A stretch of 61,872 bases of DNA from Clostridiaceae bacterium. GTDB lineage: Bacteria; Bacillota; Clostridia; DUPQ01. The DNA lies in NCBI GenBank assembly GCA_012838235.1, contig DUPQ01000088.1, forward strand, positions 1 through 61,872. Reading direction: 5' to 3'. Below the pieces are notes generated by a model. That model saw nothing but the letters and a program-made list of their open reading frames with translations. It was not told the origin of the DNA and did not search any database. Below, piece by piece: positions 41,648-51,458 of the stretch. Positions within the stretch are counted from its first letter, which is position 1; each line of letters starts with the position of its first letter. The translations under genes were made by a program, and so were the position numbers.

Positions 41648-43846
41648 CTATATATGCACTTCCGTCTTTATTCTGTCCTGCTCATCTTCAAATTCCAGTG
41701 TAACTACTTTACCGTTTTGGTAAACAGCCGTTACCGGTTTTGACGAATAAAGCGGCAGCCTGAAAGATACGTTCCAGTCTTCAGGCCAGGCTCCGAACAG
41801 TACATTTTTGTCCTTTGAGGAGGCAACAAGCGTATGAACCAACCCTATACTCAATCCGTTTGCATGATCCTGGTCGGGAGTTTCATCATAGTTGGGACCG
41901 TATATTCCGGTAAAGGAATATCTCTCATCTGTCATTTTTGCCTGCTTTACCAGTATATCTTTTGCCTGATCGGTAAGACCCAATAAAGCAGCCTGAATGC
42001 AGTCCTGCGACCAGCCTTTCCCCGCTTTCTCGTTCCTTTGATAAAATGCATTGACGGCATACTTGAAAAGCGGATGCTCTTTATTAAAGTATGTGTGGAC
42101 ATAAAAAGGAAATACACTGTAAAGCTCGGGATTTTCGCAATTTCTTCTTTTCTTATCAATCAATATCTGACAAGGCAACAGTTTGTTGTCATCCTTGGGA
42201 TAGTCTACAAGTATATCCCTTATCTTTTTGCATATATCAAAAATATCCGAAGGAAGATTATCACCGCTTAACAAATCTTTTGTCAAAGCATCCAGTCCCG
42301 CTATATTGGGCAAATCGTTAAAGCAATCCTGGTATGTTTCCAATGATGATATAGGTTTTAAGAGAATCTTGCCGTCAAGAGTGTCAAAATGCTCATAGTA
42401 GAAAATAAGTGTTTCTTTGGAAAACTCATATGCTATATTCAGATATTTTTCATTGTCCGAATATCTTGCACCTAACAGCATAATATATGCCAATTCCAGC
42501 ATGCTTGTATAGTACCAGCGAATATAGTGGTTGGCTATCTGTCCGGGCTGATGCAGCCATGTGCCTTTTGCATACCTTTTACCGTCTTCCTGAGGGATAC
42601 CGTAGTTGCTCATGCAGTAAAGTCCGCACAATGTGAAAGTCTCGGGAAGCAGTATTCCGTTATGTCCGTAATAGGCAAATGTTCTGTGTTTGGATATGGG
42701 TATTAATTGATGTAAAAGATTGTATAACGGCTCCATTCCCGAAAAGTCGCCGCTTAACAGCATATTCCAGTAAATATGCCGTGTATTCTGCATCCAGAAA
42801 GCCCCTCCCCATCTTCTGTAATCCCAGGTTATCCTTCCCGGTGTTACCTCGTGAGGATAGGTGACAAAAATAGAGCCGTTGAACTTTATAGGAACCGGTC
42901 CTTTTCCGGCACAGCCGTTGAAGTATTTCTGATATATCCATGCCCTTGTCAGCAAAACGGCATCTTCCGTTCCGTATGCATATATGTAGTAGCGGTTCCA
43001 GTAGTCTTCCCAATCGGTAACATGACATTTAAAACTCTTACCGCAGTCAAAACTTTTTGCTAAATCAATTATCTTTTTTTCCCAAGCATCAACCGAATCG
43101 GCTTTTTCCGTTAAAGACCATATCCGGATATTACAGTCACACACGGGTTTTTCCGTCTCCAAGAAAGAGGACTTCCCTTTGTTAACCGGTCTCAGCTCCT
43201 CCGATACCGCATATGTTCCGAATGTAAGACCGATATACGGGTCGCGATATACATCCTTATCCTCGGAATAGAGGTTTTGGGCAAAGTATGCATACTCAAA
43301 AAAGGAAACATCATTTCTGTGGTATTGAGTAAGACCTTTTTTGTTTTCCGATACCTTCACACAATCGGCACTTTCCGATATGTTATGGAATCTTGCGGTA
43401 CCGCTCAATATATAATTGCTGAAATCTTCCTCCATGTCATGCGAGCTTAACGGCTTATCTCTGTAATTATCAATACCGTATTTAATACTTACCGGAATAT
43501 CCGATTTCAGAGAAAAACACAACACATCGTAATTTGCGTCTATATACATCCTCATTTCCGCTTTATCCGATTTAATTGTAAGCAACGCCTTTTTCAAATC
43601 CAGATGTGTTTCAGAATTGCCATCAAAAACAGACGGGGTAATAGAGATGTATGCTTTGCATGTTTTTAATAATCTGCCCAATTCGGAAAAGTTATCGGTT
43701 GCCGACAACAACAGATGGATATCGGTGGTATCTTGTGCGGTAACCCACACCGAAGCTCCTGTTCTACCGTTTCCCAAAGGTATAAACTTAAAGTAGGAAT
43801 CGGGTAATTGCGCTCTGTAATCATAATGGGAAATATTGTTTTTCAT
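41648..43846 (-). CDS. GH95-like / DUF5703-type predicted glycoside hydrolase
   Basis: The 732-residue protein begins with a beta-rich N-domain (PLGNGRTGASVWVTAQDT) and continues with an alpha/alpha barrel carrying ITWDYRRWGGAFWMQNTRH, then YWNMLLSGDF and MEPLYNL. This resembles the (alpha/alpha)6 barrel of GH95 and DUF5703 proteins, where a conserved Asp/Asn/Glu set is catalytic. No signal peptide is seen. I cannot tell whether it removes fucose, galactose, arabinose or another sugar. It stands alone on the minus strand, convergent with the ZIP gene and downstream of the regulator at 43918-45312, which might control it. Confidence 0.65.
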   Translation of the reverse strand: MKNNISHYDYRAQLPDSYFKFIPLGNGRTGASVWVTAQDTTDIHLLLSATDNFSELGRLLKTCKAYISITPSVFDGNSETHLDLKKALLTIKSDKAEMRMYIDANYDVLCFSLKSDIPVSIKYGIDNYRDKPLSSHDMEEDFSNYILSGTARFHNISESADCVKVSENKKGLTQYHRNDVSFFEYAYFAQNLYSEDKDVYRDPYIGLTFGTYAVSEELRPVNKGKSSFLETEKPVCDCNIRIWSLTEKADSVDAWEKKIIDLAKSFDCGKSFKCHVTDWEDYWNRYYIYAYGTEDAVLLTRAWIYQKYFNGCAGKGPVPIKFNGSIFVTYPHEVTPGRITWDYRRWGGAFWMQNTRHIYWNMLLSGDFSGMEPLYNLLHQLIPISKHRTFAYYGHNGILLPETFTLCGLYCMSNYGIPQEDGKRYAKGTWLHQPGQIANHYIRWYYTSMLELAYIMLLGARYSDNEKYLNIAYEFSKETLIFYYEHFDTLDGKILLKPISSLETYQDCFNDLPNIAGLDALTKDLLSGDNLPSDIFDICKKIRDILVDYPKDDNKLLPCQILIDKKRRNCENPELYSVFPFYVHTYFNKEHPLFKYAVNAFYQRNEKAGKGWSQDCIQAALLGLTDQAKDILVKQAKMTDERYSFTGIYGPNYDETPDQDHANGLSIGLVHTLVASSKDKNVLFGAWPEDWNVSFRLPLYSSKPVTAVYQNGKVVTLEFEDEQDRIKTEVHI

Positions 43847-43917
43847 ATTGTCGCTCCTTTAGAGTATTATACCATACCCTTCTGTTACATTATGTACAAC
43901 AAAGCAAGGTCTACACC

Positions 43918-45312
43918 TCATTTTTTATTATTCTCCTTCAACTTTATAACCGCAGTAGGTGATTTAACATTACCCACACGATAGACAACTTCTTCTTCTA
44001 TTAAAGGATTCAATATCTCGTCCAAGAACCTGCTCCTGCTTTTATATTTAGTCACTGCCTGAAGATCCTTTACCGGCATCGGAGCATCTCTTAACAACCC
44101 TATTACTTTCTCGGTATCGGTCAATTGCTCATAAGAAAACTCCTCTTTGTAAAGAAGGTCAAACAAACGCAAATTCAGAAATCCGGGATATATCAATACA
44201 CAAGGCTGCTTGTCCTGACTGCTGTCTTTATAACCGTCAACTATAGCTTGAAAACCGGTTCCTCCCCGCTCCATAAGATTGGCAACATCCAAACAAGCGG
44301 ATATGATTGTGTTTCTGCGAACGGAGGGAATAGAACCTATAGGATATTCTTCATAACTTTTTGGTAACAACCACGAACCGGGCGAAACAATATCAATTCT
44401 GTCACAGTAAATATCTACATCAATCTGCGTTCCGTAAATAGAGTAATCCCTGTGTGCGATTGCATTTACCAATGCTTCACGTATAGCTTTTTTAGGATAG
44501 GAACGAATCTCTTCACGACCGCCGTTTTCCGTTTTGTGCCAACCTGTTTTTGTGTTTCTCTCAATAAACCTGAGCGTTTCATTAAAAACATCGGGCAACG
44601 GTCCTTTGAATCTGCCGTTATCCAATACTTCTCCGACTTTTGTTTTACCTCTCCATAAACGACAGCAGATTAATGTATCATCACCGTCATATCCGTCTCT
44701 AAACATCAGAAAACCTGTTTTTGCGTAACCGTCTTTGGAAACAATCTCATAGTTTTGCAACTCTTTTACAGTGGGTACCGAACCATCCTTTCTGAACTCC
44801 CTGCATAATTCGGCATAACTTGTCCATTGCTTTTCTACATAAAGAGTTTCGCTTATCTCATTATCCACACCGAATTTCCTTTTTGATAAGGTGATTATTT
44901 CTTCCGGCGTTGCGGGAGCGGAATAGCCGTTACCTTTTATGTATACGGTTTCATTAAAATCACCCTCACGATACCTTACAATGGATTCCGAAGGAGAAAT
45001 GTTTATTGCAAGAACAAATTTCTCCGCAGCATTATCAACATTTCGCATCAGGTAGCGCAACTTAACATGAGGAAAAATATGTCGGTCATTTATTTTTGCA
45101 ACAAGGTTTTTTGTTTTATCAATTTCATCCAAGCTGATACCGAAGGCTTCCCGGTCTTCGGAAACTCCCACAAACAGCATACCGCCGTTACCGTTAGCAA
45201 AACCCACAATGCTTTTAGCCCACTTCACAGGATTATCCGAATTAAGTACCGCTTTGAATTCACACTCCATATCTTCCGTTATTACATCTGAGAATAATTC
45301 GGTTATCTTCAT
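43918..45312 (-). CDS. AlbA_2/Schlafen-type ATP-binding transcriptional regulator (second)
   Basis: The 464-residue protein has an N-terminal AlbA_2 domain (MECEFKAVLNSDNPVKWAKSIVGFANGNGGMLFVGV), the middle block AIREALVNAIAHRDYSIYG with IDIVSPGSWLLP and LMERGGTGFQ, and a C-terminal winged helix. It is the same family type as the gene at 29459 but only distantly similar. GAAAGGAGAG precedes the ATG. Its promoter (TTGCAA, 17 bp, TATAAT) lies inside a striking phased repeat array (45354-45443), which points to tight self-regulation or control by a cooperative binder. It reads toward the GH95-like gene 70 bp away. Confidence 0.8.
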   Translation of the reverse strand: MKITELFSDVITEDMECEFKAVLNSDNPVKWAKSIVGFANGNGGMLFVGVSEDREAFGISLDEIDKTKNLVAKINDRHIFPHVKLRYLMRNVDNAAEKFVLAINISPSESIVRYREGDFNETVYIKGNGYSAPATPEEIITLSKRKFGVDNEISETLYVEKQWTSYAELCREFRKDGSVPTVKELQNYEIVSKDGYAKTGFLMFRDGYDGDDTLICCRLWRGKTKVGEVLDNGRFKGPLPDVFNETLRFIERNTKTGWHKTENGGREEIRSYPKKAIREALVNAIAHRDYSIYGTQIDVDIYCDRIDIVSPGSWLLPKSYEEYPIGSIPSVRRNTIISACLDVANLMERGGTGFQAIVDGYKDSSQDKQPCVLIYPGFLNLRLFDLLYKEEFSYEQLTDTEKVIGLLRDAPMPVKDLQAVTKYKSRSRFLDEILNPLIEEEVVYRVGNVKSPTAVIKLKENNKK

Positions 45313-45343
45313 AAAACGCTCTCCTTTCTCATTGCTCCGCTAA

Positions 45344-45372
45344 ATTATATCAAACATTGCCCGACATTGCAA
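45344..45372 (-). promoter_or_regulatory. Promoter of the second AlbA_2-type regulator
   Basis: On the minus strand TTGCAA (45372-45367) and TATAAT (45349-45344) have a 17-bp spacer. The -35 box overlaps the second copy of the phased ACATTGC repeat. Confidence 0.65.
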
Positions 45373-45443
45373 TAACATTTCTGAACATTGCAACAACATT
45401 GCCCGACATTACAATCACATTGCCGACCATATTGTGACATTAC
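45354..45443. repeat. Helically phased ACATTGC repeat array
   Basis: ACATTGC or a one-base variant starts at 45354, 45364, 45375, 45385, 45396, 45406, 45417 and 45437; the slot at 45427 holds only a degenerate copy. Steps alternate 10, 11, 10, 11, 10, 11 and then 20, so all copies face the same side of the helix (10.5 bp per turn). The array covers the -35 region of the regulator gene and extends about 70 bp further upstream. In the 339-bp gap 45313-45651 the rest is AT-rich and holds the likely purC promoter. Confidence 0.85.
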
Positions 45444-45651
45444 TCATAAATCCTCTAACTTTTAATCTGCCGATTTTTGATGGCTTCTTGAATCAAAAAA
45501 TAATACTTATAAAAATACATCTCACTGCCACGGACAGCATCAATTACATAGTGCATAACAAAACATAATTGTGTATAATTTTATTGATATTAAAGTGTTG
45601 ACCGGAAAGCCCTTTTCCCGGAACCTATATTACTACAGTAGAGGTTAAAGA

Positions 45652-46335
45652 ATGAAAAAAATCTATACAGGTAAAACTAAAGACGTATACTGCTTGGAAG
45701 ACGGAAATTATCTTCTGAAGTTCAAGGATGATGTGACGGGAACCGACGGGGTTTTCGATCCGGGAGCCAATACCGTCGGACTGAAAATGGAAGGCTCGGG
45801 AAAAGCGGGACTGAAACTTACAAAGTTCTTCTTTGAAAAACTGAACAGTCTCGGCATTCCCACCCACTATATAAGTGCAGATATAGAAAACAGGATAATG
45901 ACAGTCCGGCCTGCGAAAATGTTCGGAAAAGGTGTGGAAGTCATATTGCGATACAGAGCTGTAGGCAGTTTCTACAGGCGATACGGAATGTATTGTACCG
46001 AAGGACAGCATTTAGACGGTTATGTGGAAGTGACATTGAAAGATGACAACAGAAATGACCCTCTTATAACCGATGAAGCGTTGCAGATGCTGAAGATAAT
46101 GACAAAAGAGGAATATCGTATTCTTGTGGAGTTGACAAGAAAAACAGGTTCTATAGTAAAAGAGGAAATGCTCAAAAAAGGATTGGAGCTTTATGACATA
46201 AAGCTGGAGTTCGGAAGAGTGGGTACGGACAATCATATAGCACTTATAGATGAGATATCCGGCGGTAACATGAGGGCATATTGCAAAGGCAAATATGTCG
46301 AACCGTTAGAATTGGAAAAGATAATGCTGAGATAG
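45652..46335 (+). CDS. purC: SAICAR synthetase (purine biosynthesis)
   Basis: PurC joins CAIR and aspartate with ATP to give SAICAR. The 227-residue protein starts MKKIYTGKTKDVY, the family's phosphate-binding KxKDVY motif, and has the conserved blocks VILRYRAVGSFYRRYG, DPLITDEAL and LYDIKLEFGRV. It is slightly shorter than the usual ~235 residues but shows all blocks. It stands apart from other pur genes and forms an apparent operon with mscL and corA. Confidence 0.88.
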   Translation: MKKIYTGKTKDVYCLEDGNYLLKFKDDVTGTDGVFDPGANTVGLKMEGSGKAGLKLTKFFFEKLNSLGIPTHYISADIENRIMTVRPAKMFGKGVEVILRYRAVGSFYRRYGMYCTEGQHLDGYVEVTLKDDNRNDPLITDEALQMLKIMTKEEYRILVELTRKTGSIVKEEMLKKGLELYDIKLEFGRVGTDNHIALIDEISGGNMRAYCKGKYVEPLELEKIMLR

Positions 46336-46371
46336 ATAGGAATATATGCATTTACAAAACAGGAGGTATAT

Positions 46372-46866
46372 ATGAAAAAGCGTGTTAAACGTGTTAAAAA
46401 GGAAAAGACAAAACTACTTGAAGAGTTCAAGAAGTTTATAACAAGGGGAAACGTAATAGATCTTGCGGTCGGTATTCTGATAGGATCGGCATTTACCAAA
46501 ATAGTGTCTTCCCTTGCAAATGACATCATTGTTCCTTTAGTGGGTCTGGTAATGGGAAAAATTAATCTTAGGGAACTTAAATGGGTACTGACATATGATG
46601 CGGAAGGCAAAGCACTCTCTTCGGTCAATTACGGAATGTTTATACAGTATATTGTGGATTTTCTCATAATGTCGGCATGTGTGTTCATGCTGGTAAGGAT
46701 TTTCACGGCTTTGAAAAAGAAAAGTGAAGAACTTAAAGAAAAGGCAAAGAAAGCGGAAGAAGCTGCAGCTGCAGCTACGCCTCCTGCTCCGCCGGCACCG
46801 CCCGAACCGACAAAAGAAGAGCTGCTTCTTACGGAAATACGCGATATACTGAAGGCACAGAAATGA
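46372..46866 (+). CDS. mscL: Large-conductance mechanosensitive channel MscL
   Basis: MscL opens under membrane tension to release solutes in osmotic downshock. The 164-residue protein has a basic N-terminus, EEFKKFITRGNVIDLAVGILIGSAF (pore helix TM1), and TM2 (MFIQYIVDFLIMSACVFMLV). A longer-than-usual C-terminal part contains an Ala-rich stretch, a Pro-rich stretch (ATPPAPPAPPEP) and the terminal LLTEIRDIL helix. AGGAGG precedes the ATG, and its stop overlaps corA by 4 bp. Confidence 0.92.
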   Translation: MKKRVKRVKKEKTKLLEEFKKFITRGNVIDLAVGILIGSAFTKIVSSLANDIIVPLVGLVMGKINLRELKWVLTYDAEGKALSSVNYGMFIQYIVDFLIMSACVFMLVRIFTALKKKSEELKEKAKKAEEAAAAATPPAPPAPPEPTKEELLLTEIRDILKAQK

Positions 46867-47852
46867 GTGAGAATAATTTACAAAAACCCAATATTACCGT
46901 AACGGAATACAATTCCGATGAAATTCGAGAATATTCGACAGATTCTTTGGAAACACTTAAAAAGGATGTAAAAGGGGTTCGCTGGATTGATATCGACAAT
47001 GAATGCGGCAAGGTATTATGCGAGCAGATGTCAAGACTGTATAATATCCATCCCGTAGTTTTGGAAAGTATATATGAAAAAGACCAAAGTCCCAAACTGG
47101 ATGATTATCAGGACTTTCTGTTTGCCGTTGCCACTATGATTTACAAAAAAGAACAGGCCCTTGTGGCAGAGGGTATTTCCTTTTTGTTAGGCGACAATTA
47201 CGTTATTTCCATAGGAGATCTGGACGGGGATGTTTTTGATAAAGTGCGAAAAGAGTTACATACCCCCAAAAGCCGCATACGCACGTCCGGTCCCGATTAT
47301 CTGCTATACCGTCTTATGGACTCCATAACCGATGATTACTTTGCAACCCTTTACGAGATTGAAGAACGGATATACCGGTTGGAAGAGGAAATAATCAAAG
47401 ATCCGTCCGACTCACTGTTGGCAAAAATAAGGGAGATAAAGAGCGATAACCAGCTGGTGGCAAAATCCATCATACCTTTCAAGGAATCACGCTCAATCTT
47501 GATTAACATGCCTTCAAAATTCATTACCTCTTCCGTCGCCCCTTATATGAATGATGTTTATGATCACATAAAAGAAGCAATAGGATTGTCGGAAACCTGC
47601 CGTGTAATGATAAGTGACCTGATGCAGCTGTTTTATGCCTCCACAAGCTATAAACTTAACGAGATAATAAAGGTGCTTACCGTTATATCCACAATATTCA
47701 TTCCTCTGACTTTCATTGTGGGATTGTACGGTATGAACTTCAAGCACATACCGGAATTTAACATACCCTGGGCTTATCCCGTGCTATTGGGAGTTATGCT
47801 GGTTATAACCTTGTTAATGATATATTACTTCAAGAAAAAGAAATGGTTCTGA
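46863..47852 (+). CDS. corA: CorA-family magnesium/cobalt transporter
   Basis: The 329-residue protein has a long cytoplasmic funnel (residues 1-265) and two C-terminal helices with the selectivity motif GLYGMNF near residue 290, which is GMN as in CorA. A short basic tail (YYFKKKKWF) follows. It is co-translated with mscL through an ATGA overlap. A bidirectional hairpin terminator lies 24 bp after its stop. Confidence 0.9.
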   Translation: MSENNLQKPNITVTEYNSDEIREYSTDSLETLKKDVKGVRWIDIDNECGKVLCEQMSRLYNIHPVVLESIYEKDQSPKLDDYQDFLFAVATMIYKKEQALVAEGISFLLGDNYVISIGDLDGDVFDKVRKELHTPKSRIRTSGPDYLLYRLMDSITDDYFATLYEIEERIYRLEEEIIKDPSDSLLAKIREIKSDNQLVAKSIIPFKESRSILINMPSKFITSSVAPYMNDVYDHIKEAIGLSETCRVMISDLMQLFYASTSYKLNEIIKVLTVISTIFIPLTFIVGLYGMNFKHIPEFNIPWAYPVLLGVMLVITLLMIYYFKKKKWF

Positions 47853-47876
47853 TAAAAAGCTATTCCGATATATAAC

Positions 47877-47904
47877 AAAAGGGCTGTTGTAATACAGCCC
47901 TTTT
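47877..47904. terminator. Bidirectional terminator between corA and clpB
   Basis: AAAAGGGCTGT (47877-47887) and ACAGCCCTTTT (47894-47904) form a perfect 11-bp stem with a 6-base loop. A-run and T-run flank it, so it can work for both convergent genes. Confidence 0.92.
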
Positions 47905-47949
47905 ACATTTATTTTATTCAAATAAGATATCTAAAATCATTTCATTTAC

Positions 47950-50556
47950 TTAACCTTCGGTATCTACCGTAAGTTTATCGCCGTCGTAATCGACATACAA
48001 TACCGTATCCGGCTCCAAATCATGTGCCAGTATCATTTTAGCTATCAGTGTCTCCACATGACTCTGTATATATCTTTTCAGAGGACGTGCTCCGTAAATA
48101 CTGTCGAATCCCTGGTCTACTATATACTCTTTTGCCCGCTTTGATACCTTCAGGCCCAGCCTCTTATTCTCCACTCTCCTTGCCAGATCTTCAATCATAA
48201 GATCTACAATGGACATTATCTCCTTTTCGGATAAAGGCTTGTACAGTACTATCTCATCCAATCTGTTCAAAAACTCCGGACGGAACTTCTGCTTAAGAAG
48301 AGTATCCACCATTTTTCTTGCTTCGTCCGATATTTCGTTATCCTCCGTTATACCATCCATGATGTATGGGGTACCCAAATTGGAAGTCATTATTATAATG
48401 GTGTTCTTGAAGTCCACGGTACGTCCCTGGGAATCGGTTATTCTGCCGTCATCTAAAACCTGCAGCAGAATGTTGAACACATCGGGATGTGCCTTCTCTA
48501 TTTCGTCAAACAGCACCACCGCATACGGCCTTCTTCGCACCGCTTCGGTAAGCTGTCCGCCTTCCTCATATCCCACATATCCCGGAGGCGCTCCTATCAG
48601 TCTGCTTACCGAGAACTTTTCCATATACTCACTCATATCTATTCTGACCATATTCTTTTCATCGTCGAAAAGTGCCTCTGCAAGTGCCTTTGCAAGTTCG
48701 GTTTTACCCACACCGGTAGGTCCTAAAAACAGGAAGGAACCTATAGGTCTGTCGGGATCCTGAATGCCCGCTCTGGAACGTAAGATGCATTCGGTTACCT
48801 TTGTGACCGCTTCATCCTGTCCTATAACCCTTTTGTGCAGTATATCTTCCAATCCTAAAAGTTTTTCTCTTTCGCTTTGCATAAGTTTTGATACAGGTAT
48901 ACCGGTCCATCTTGCAACTATCAGTGCTATTTCCTCTTCCGTTACCTTATCTCTCAACAGAGTATGACTCTGTTCCGCCTGTTCCGCTATCTCTTCCTGT
49001 TCGGCAAGGGTTTTTGTAAGGGCAGGCAGTTTTCCGTACTTAAGCTCGGCAGCTTTATTGAGGTCATATTCTCTTTCGGCTTTTTCAATCTCGGCATTGA
49101 CCTTCTCTATCTCCTCACGTATCTTCTGCACTTTGGATATGGAAGCCTTTTCATTCTCCCACTTGGCTTTCATCTCATTGAACTCTTCTCTCAATTGGGC
49201 AAGTTCTTGCCTTATCTTGGCCAGCTGCTCTTTGGAAAGTTTGTCGCTTTCTTTTTTCAATGCCGCTTCCTCAATCTCATACTGCATTATTTTCCTCGAT
49301 ATATCATCCAGTTCCGAAGGCATGGAATCTATCTCGGTTTTTATAAGGGCACATGCCTCATCCACCAAATCAATGGCTTTATCGGGCAGGAATCTGTCGG
49401 ATATATATCTGTCGGACAGTGTTGCCGCCGCTATTAATGCCTGATCCTGTATTTTAACTCCGTGGAAAACTTCATATCTTTCCTTAAGTCCTCTCAGTAT
49501 GGAAATAGTATCTTCTACAGACGGCTCCGGTACCATTACCGGCTGGAATCGTCTTTCCAGAGCGGCATCTTTTTCTATATACTGACGATACTCGTTCAAT
49601 GTCGTCGCACCTATACAATGGAGTTCTCCTCTGGCAAGCATGGGTTTGAGCAGATTGCCCGCATCCATGGCTCCCTCGGTTTTACCCGCTCCCACTATAT
49701 TGTGTAATTCATCAATAAAAAGTATTATTCTTCCTTCGGAATTCTTTACTTCCTGAAGTACCGCTTTGAATCGCTCTTCAAATTCCCCTCTGTATTTTGC
49801 TCCTGCTACCAGTGCACCCATATCCAGGGAGAATATCTTTCTCTCCTTCAGATTGTCCGGCACGTCCTTTCGTACTATTCTCAATGCCAGTCCTTCGGCA
49901 ATAGCGGTCTTTCCCACACCCGGCTCACCTATCAGTACCGGATTATTCTTGGTCTTTCTGGACAGTATCCTTATAACATTCCTTATCTCTTCGTCACGCC
50001 CTATTACCGGGTCCAGTTTCTGATTCCTTGCAAGTTCCACCAGATCCTGGCCGTATTTTTTCAGCACATCATATGTAGACTCGGGATTATCCGATGTCAC
50101 CTTGGTGTTTCCTCTTATGGAAGCCAGTGCTCTTAAAAAGGAATCTTTGGTTATGCCTGTTTCTCTGAACAGCTCTCTTATCCTCGGATTGGCCGTTTCA
50201 ATAACGGCAAGGAATATGTGCTCTACCGACACATACTCGTCTTTCATTATCTTTGCCTGTTTTTCCGCTTCATTTAGTGTCAGATCGGTATCCTTTGAAA
50301 TATATACCTTATCCGGTTCCCTGCCGCTTCCCGTTACCTTGGGAAGTGCGGATACCAGGTTCTCGGCTTTTTGTATAAGTAACCCGGTATTTAAGTTCAT
50401 GGAAACCATTAACTGTGCTATAAAGCTTTCCGGTTGACTTAAAAGAACATAGAGAAGATGCTCCTGCTCTATCTGTATATTACCGTATTCAATAGCAAGG
50501 CTTTGTGCCCTGTTAAGTGCTTCTACGGATTTTTGTGTAAACTTCTGTATATTCAT
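47950..50556 (-). CDS. clpB: ATP-dependent disaggregase ClpB
   Basis: ClpB rescues aggregated proteins with DnaK. The 868-residue protein has the Clp N domain, Walker [14 protein letters not shown] and Walker B LFIDELHN in the first AAA ring, a ~120-residue coiled middle domain (residues ~410-525) that distinguishes ClpB from ClpC/ClpA, then [14 protein letters not shown] and [14 protein letters not shown] in the second ring. The C-terminal domain carries [10 protein letters not shown]. Full length and intact. It follows the ribbon-helix-helix gene by 16 bp in one operon. I see no CIRCE element or obvious CtsR operator before the operon. Confidence 0.95.
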   Translation of the reverse strand: MNIQKFTQKSVEALNRAQSLAIEYGNIQIEQEHLLYVLLSQPESFIAQLMVSMNLNTGLLIQKAENLVSALPKVTGSGREPDKVYISKDTDLTLNEAEKQAKIMKDEYVSVEHIFLAVIETANPRIRELFRETGITKDSFLRALASIRGNTKVTSDNPESTYDVLKKYGQDLVELARNQKLDPVIGRDEEIRNVIRILSRKTKNNPVLIGEPGVGKTAIAEGLALRIVRKDVPDNLKERKIFSLDMGALVAGAKYRGEFEERFKAVLQEVKNSEGRIILFIDELHNIVGAGKTEGAMDAGNLLKPMLARGELHCIGATTLNEYRQYIEKDAALERRFQPVMVPEPSVEDTISILRGLKERYEVFHGVKIQDQALIAAATLSDRYISDRFLPDKAIDLVDEACALIKTEIDSMPSELDDISRKIMQYEIEEAALKKESDKLSKEQLAKIRQELAQLREEFNEMKAKWENEKASISKVQKIREEIEKVNAEIEKAEREYDLNKAAELKYGKLPALTKTLAEQEEIAEQAEQSHTLLRDKVTEEEIALIVARWTGIPVSKLMQSEREKLLGLEDILHKRVIGQDEAVTKVTECILRSRAGIQDPDRPIGSFLFLGPTGVGKTELAKALAEALFDDEKNMVRIDMSEYMEKFSVSRLIGAPPGYVGYEEGGQLTEAVRRRPYAVVLFDEIEKAHPDVFNILLQVLDDGRITDSQGRTVDFKNTIIIMTSNLGTPYIMDGITEDNEISDEARKMVDTLLKQKFRPEFLNRLDEIVLYKPLSEKEIMSIVDLMIEDLARRVENKRLGLKVSKRAKEYIVDQGFDSIYGARPLKRYIQSHVETLIAKMILAHDLEPDTVLYVDYDGDKLTVDTEG

Positions 50557-50572
50557 GTTTTACCTCCTTAAA

Positions 50573-51235
50573 TCATATAATCATTCCTGTTTTTGCATAG
50601 TATTCTTTGTATGCCGCATATATATCCGATATAACATAATCGGTATTATCCATATTACTCATAAAAATATCCAATGCCTTATCCAATGTTGTTATATATG
50701 CCGCAATGGCTTTGCCAAGCCTTTGCTCTTCAATATTCATACGGTCGTTTAAGAAGAAAAATCTCGTATAGCAGACATTTTCATAGGATGTCATCTCCAC
50801 CTCATCATATGTGTCGGGTATAAGTTTCTTTTCGACATTCTGCCATATGGTAAAGAAGTCTTCTATCGCTGAGATAAGACTGCTGCTTTGTGTCCGAACC
50901 TGCGCCTTCAACTTGAGAAAAGGCCCTTTGTCCCTTCCCAGAATCTCCAAGCAATAGCGTATTGTCGGACGGTACCTGTAGCTCAATGCCGTTCGCACAT
51001 CCATAAAGGAATTGGAGTTCATCTCCACGAAAGCATATTTTTCGTACGGTTCCAAAAAAGCTCTTGCGGCATTCAGGATGTCTTTTATCCTCTGCTGAGG
51101 AGTGGTATAGGACACATGAGATGCCAGTACCTCGTTTATATAACCGGAGCGGCTGGTCCTTTTTGCATATGCCAGCGTATCAATCTTTTTTATTACCTCA
51201 TCGTTAAGTATGAGGCTGTATACGGACTTTCCCAT
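50573..51235 (-). CDS. Ribbon-helix-helix-like protein, clpB operon partner
   Basis: The first ~40 residues (GKSVYSLILNDEVIKKIDTLAYAKRTSRSGYINEVLASHV) look like a ribbon-helix-helix DNA-binding domain. The remaining ~180 residues are helical and unassigned, with repeated aromatic pairs. The protein has 220 residues. The start is ATG at 51235 after AGAGAGG. It is first in the minus-strand clpB operon and may be its regulator. I know of no characterised homologue. Confidence 0.6.
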   Translation of the reverse strand: MGKSVYSLILNDEVIKKIDTLAYAKRTSRSGYINEVLASHVSYTTPQQRIKDILNAARAFLEPYEKYAFVEMNSNSFMDVRTALSYRYRPTIRYCLEILGRDKGPFLKLKAQVRTQSSSLISAIEDFFTIWQNVEKKLIPDTYDEVEMTSYENVCYTRFFFLNDRMNIEEQRLGKAIAAYITTLDKALDIFMSNMDNTDYVISDIYAAYKEYYAKTGMII

Positions 51236-51257
51236 CACGTACCTCTCTTTCAGAATT

Positions 51258-51286
51258 ATTGTATCACTTGTTCAGTAATTTGGCAA
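51258..51286 (-). promoter_or_regulatory. Sigma-A promoter of the clpB operon
   Basis: On the minus strand TTGCCA (51286-51281) and TACAAT (51263-51258) have a 17-bp spacer, ending about 22 bases before the start codon. No CIRCE-type inverted repeat is present. Confidence 0.6.
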
Positions 51287-51458
51287 TGATATTATATAAT
51301 CTTATCTACAAATGTTTCTCTTCAACTAAGTACAAAACAGGTCACGGTGACATACTCACTTAAACTGTTTATTGTGTGTGATATAATTTGTTTAAACAAG
51401 TATTTATTAATTCAAATATTGAAATGATATATACAATATCTGCAAGAAAGGGATTTTT

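Noticed and set aside
45354-45443. CRISPR-like array
   Set aside because: Units are 7 bp at 10-11 bp spacing, far too short for CRISPR repeats and spacers, and no cas genes are nearby.
48209-49444. Long plus-strand frames opposite clpB
   Set aside because: They are shadows of the highly conserved clpB coding strand and lack initiation signals.
51343-51353. GTCACGGTGAC palindrome upstream of the flavo-diiron protein gene as an FNR, Rex or NsrR site
   Set aside because: It matches none of the consensus sites I know for those regulators well enough, and an 11-bp palindrome can occur by chance.
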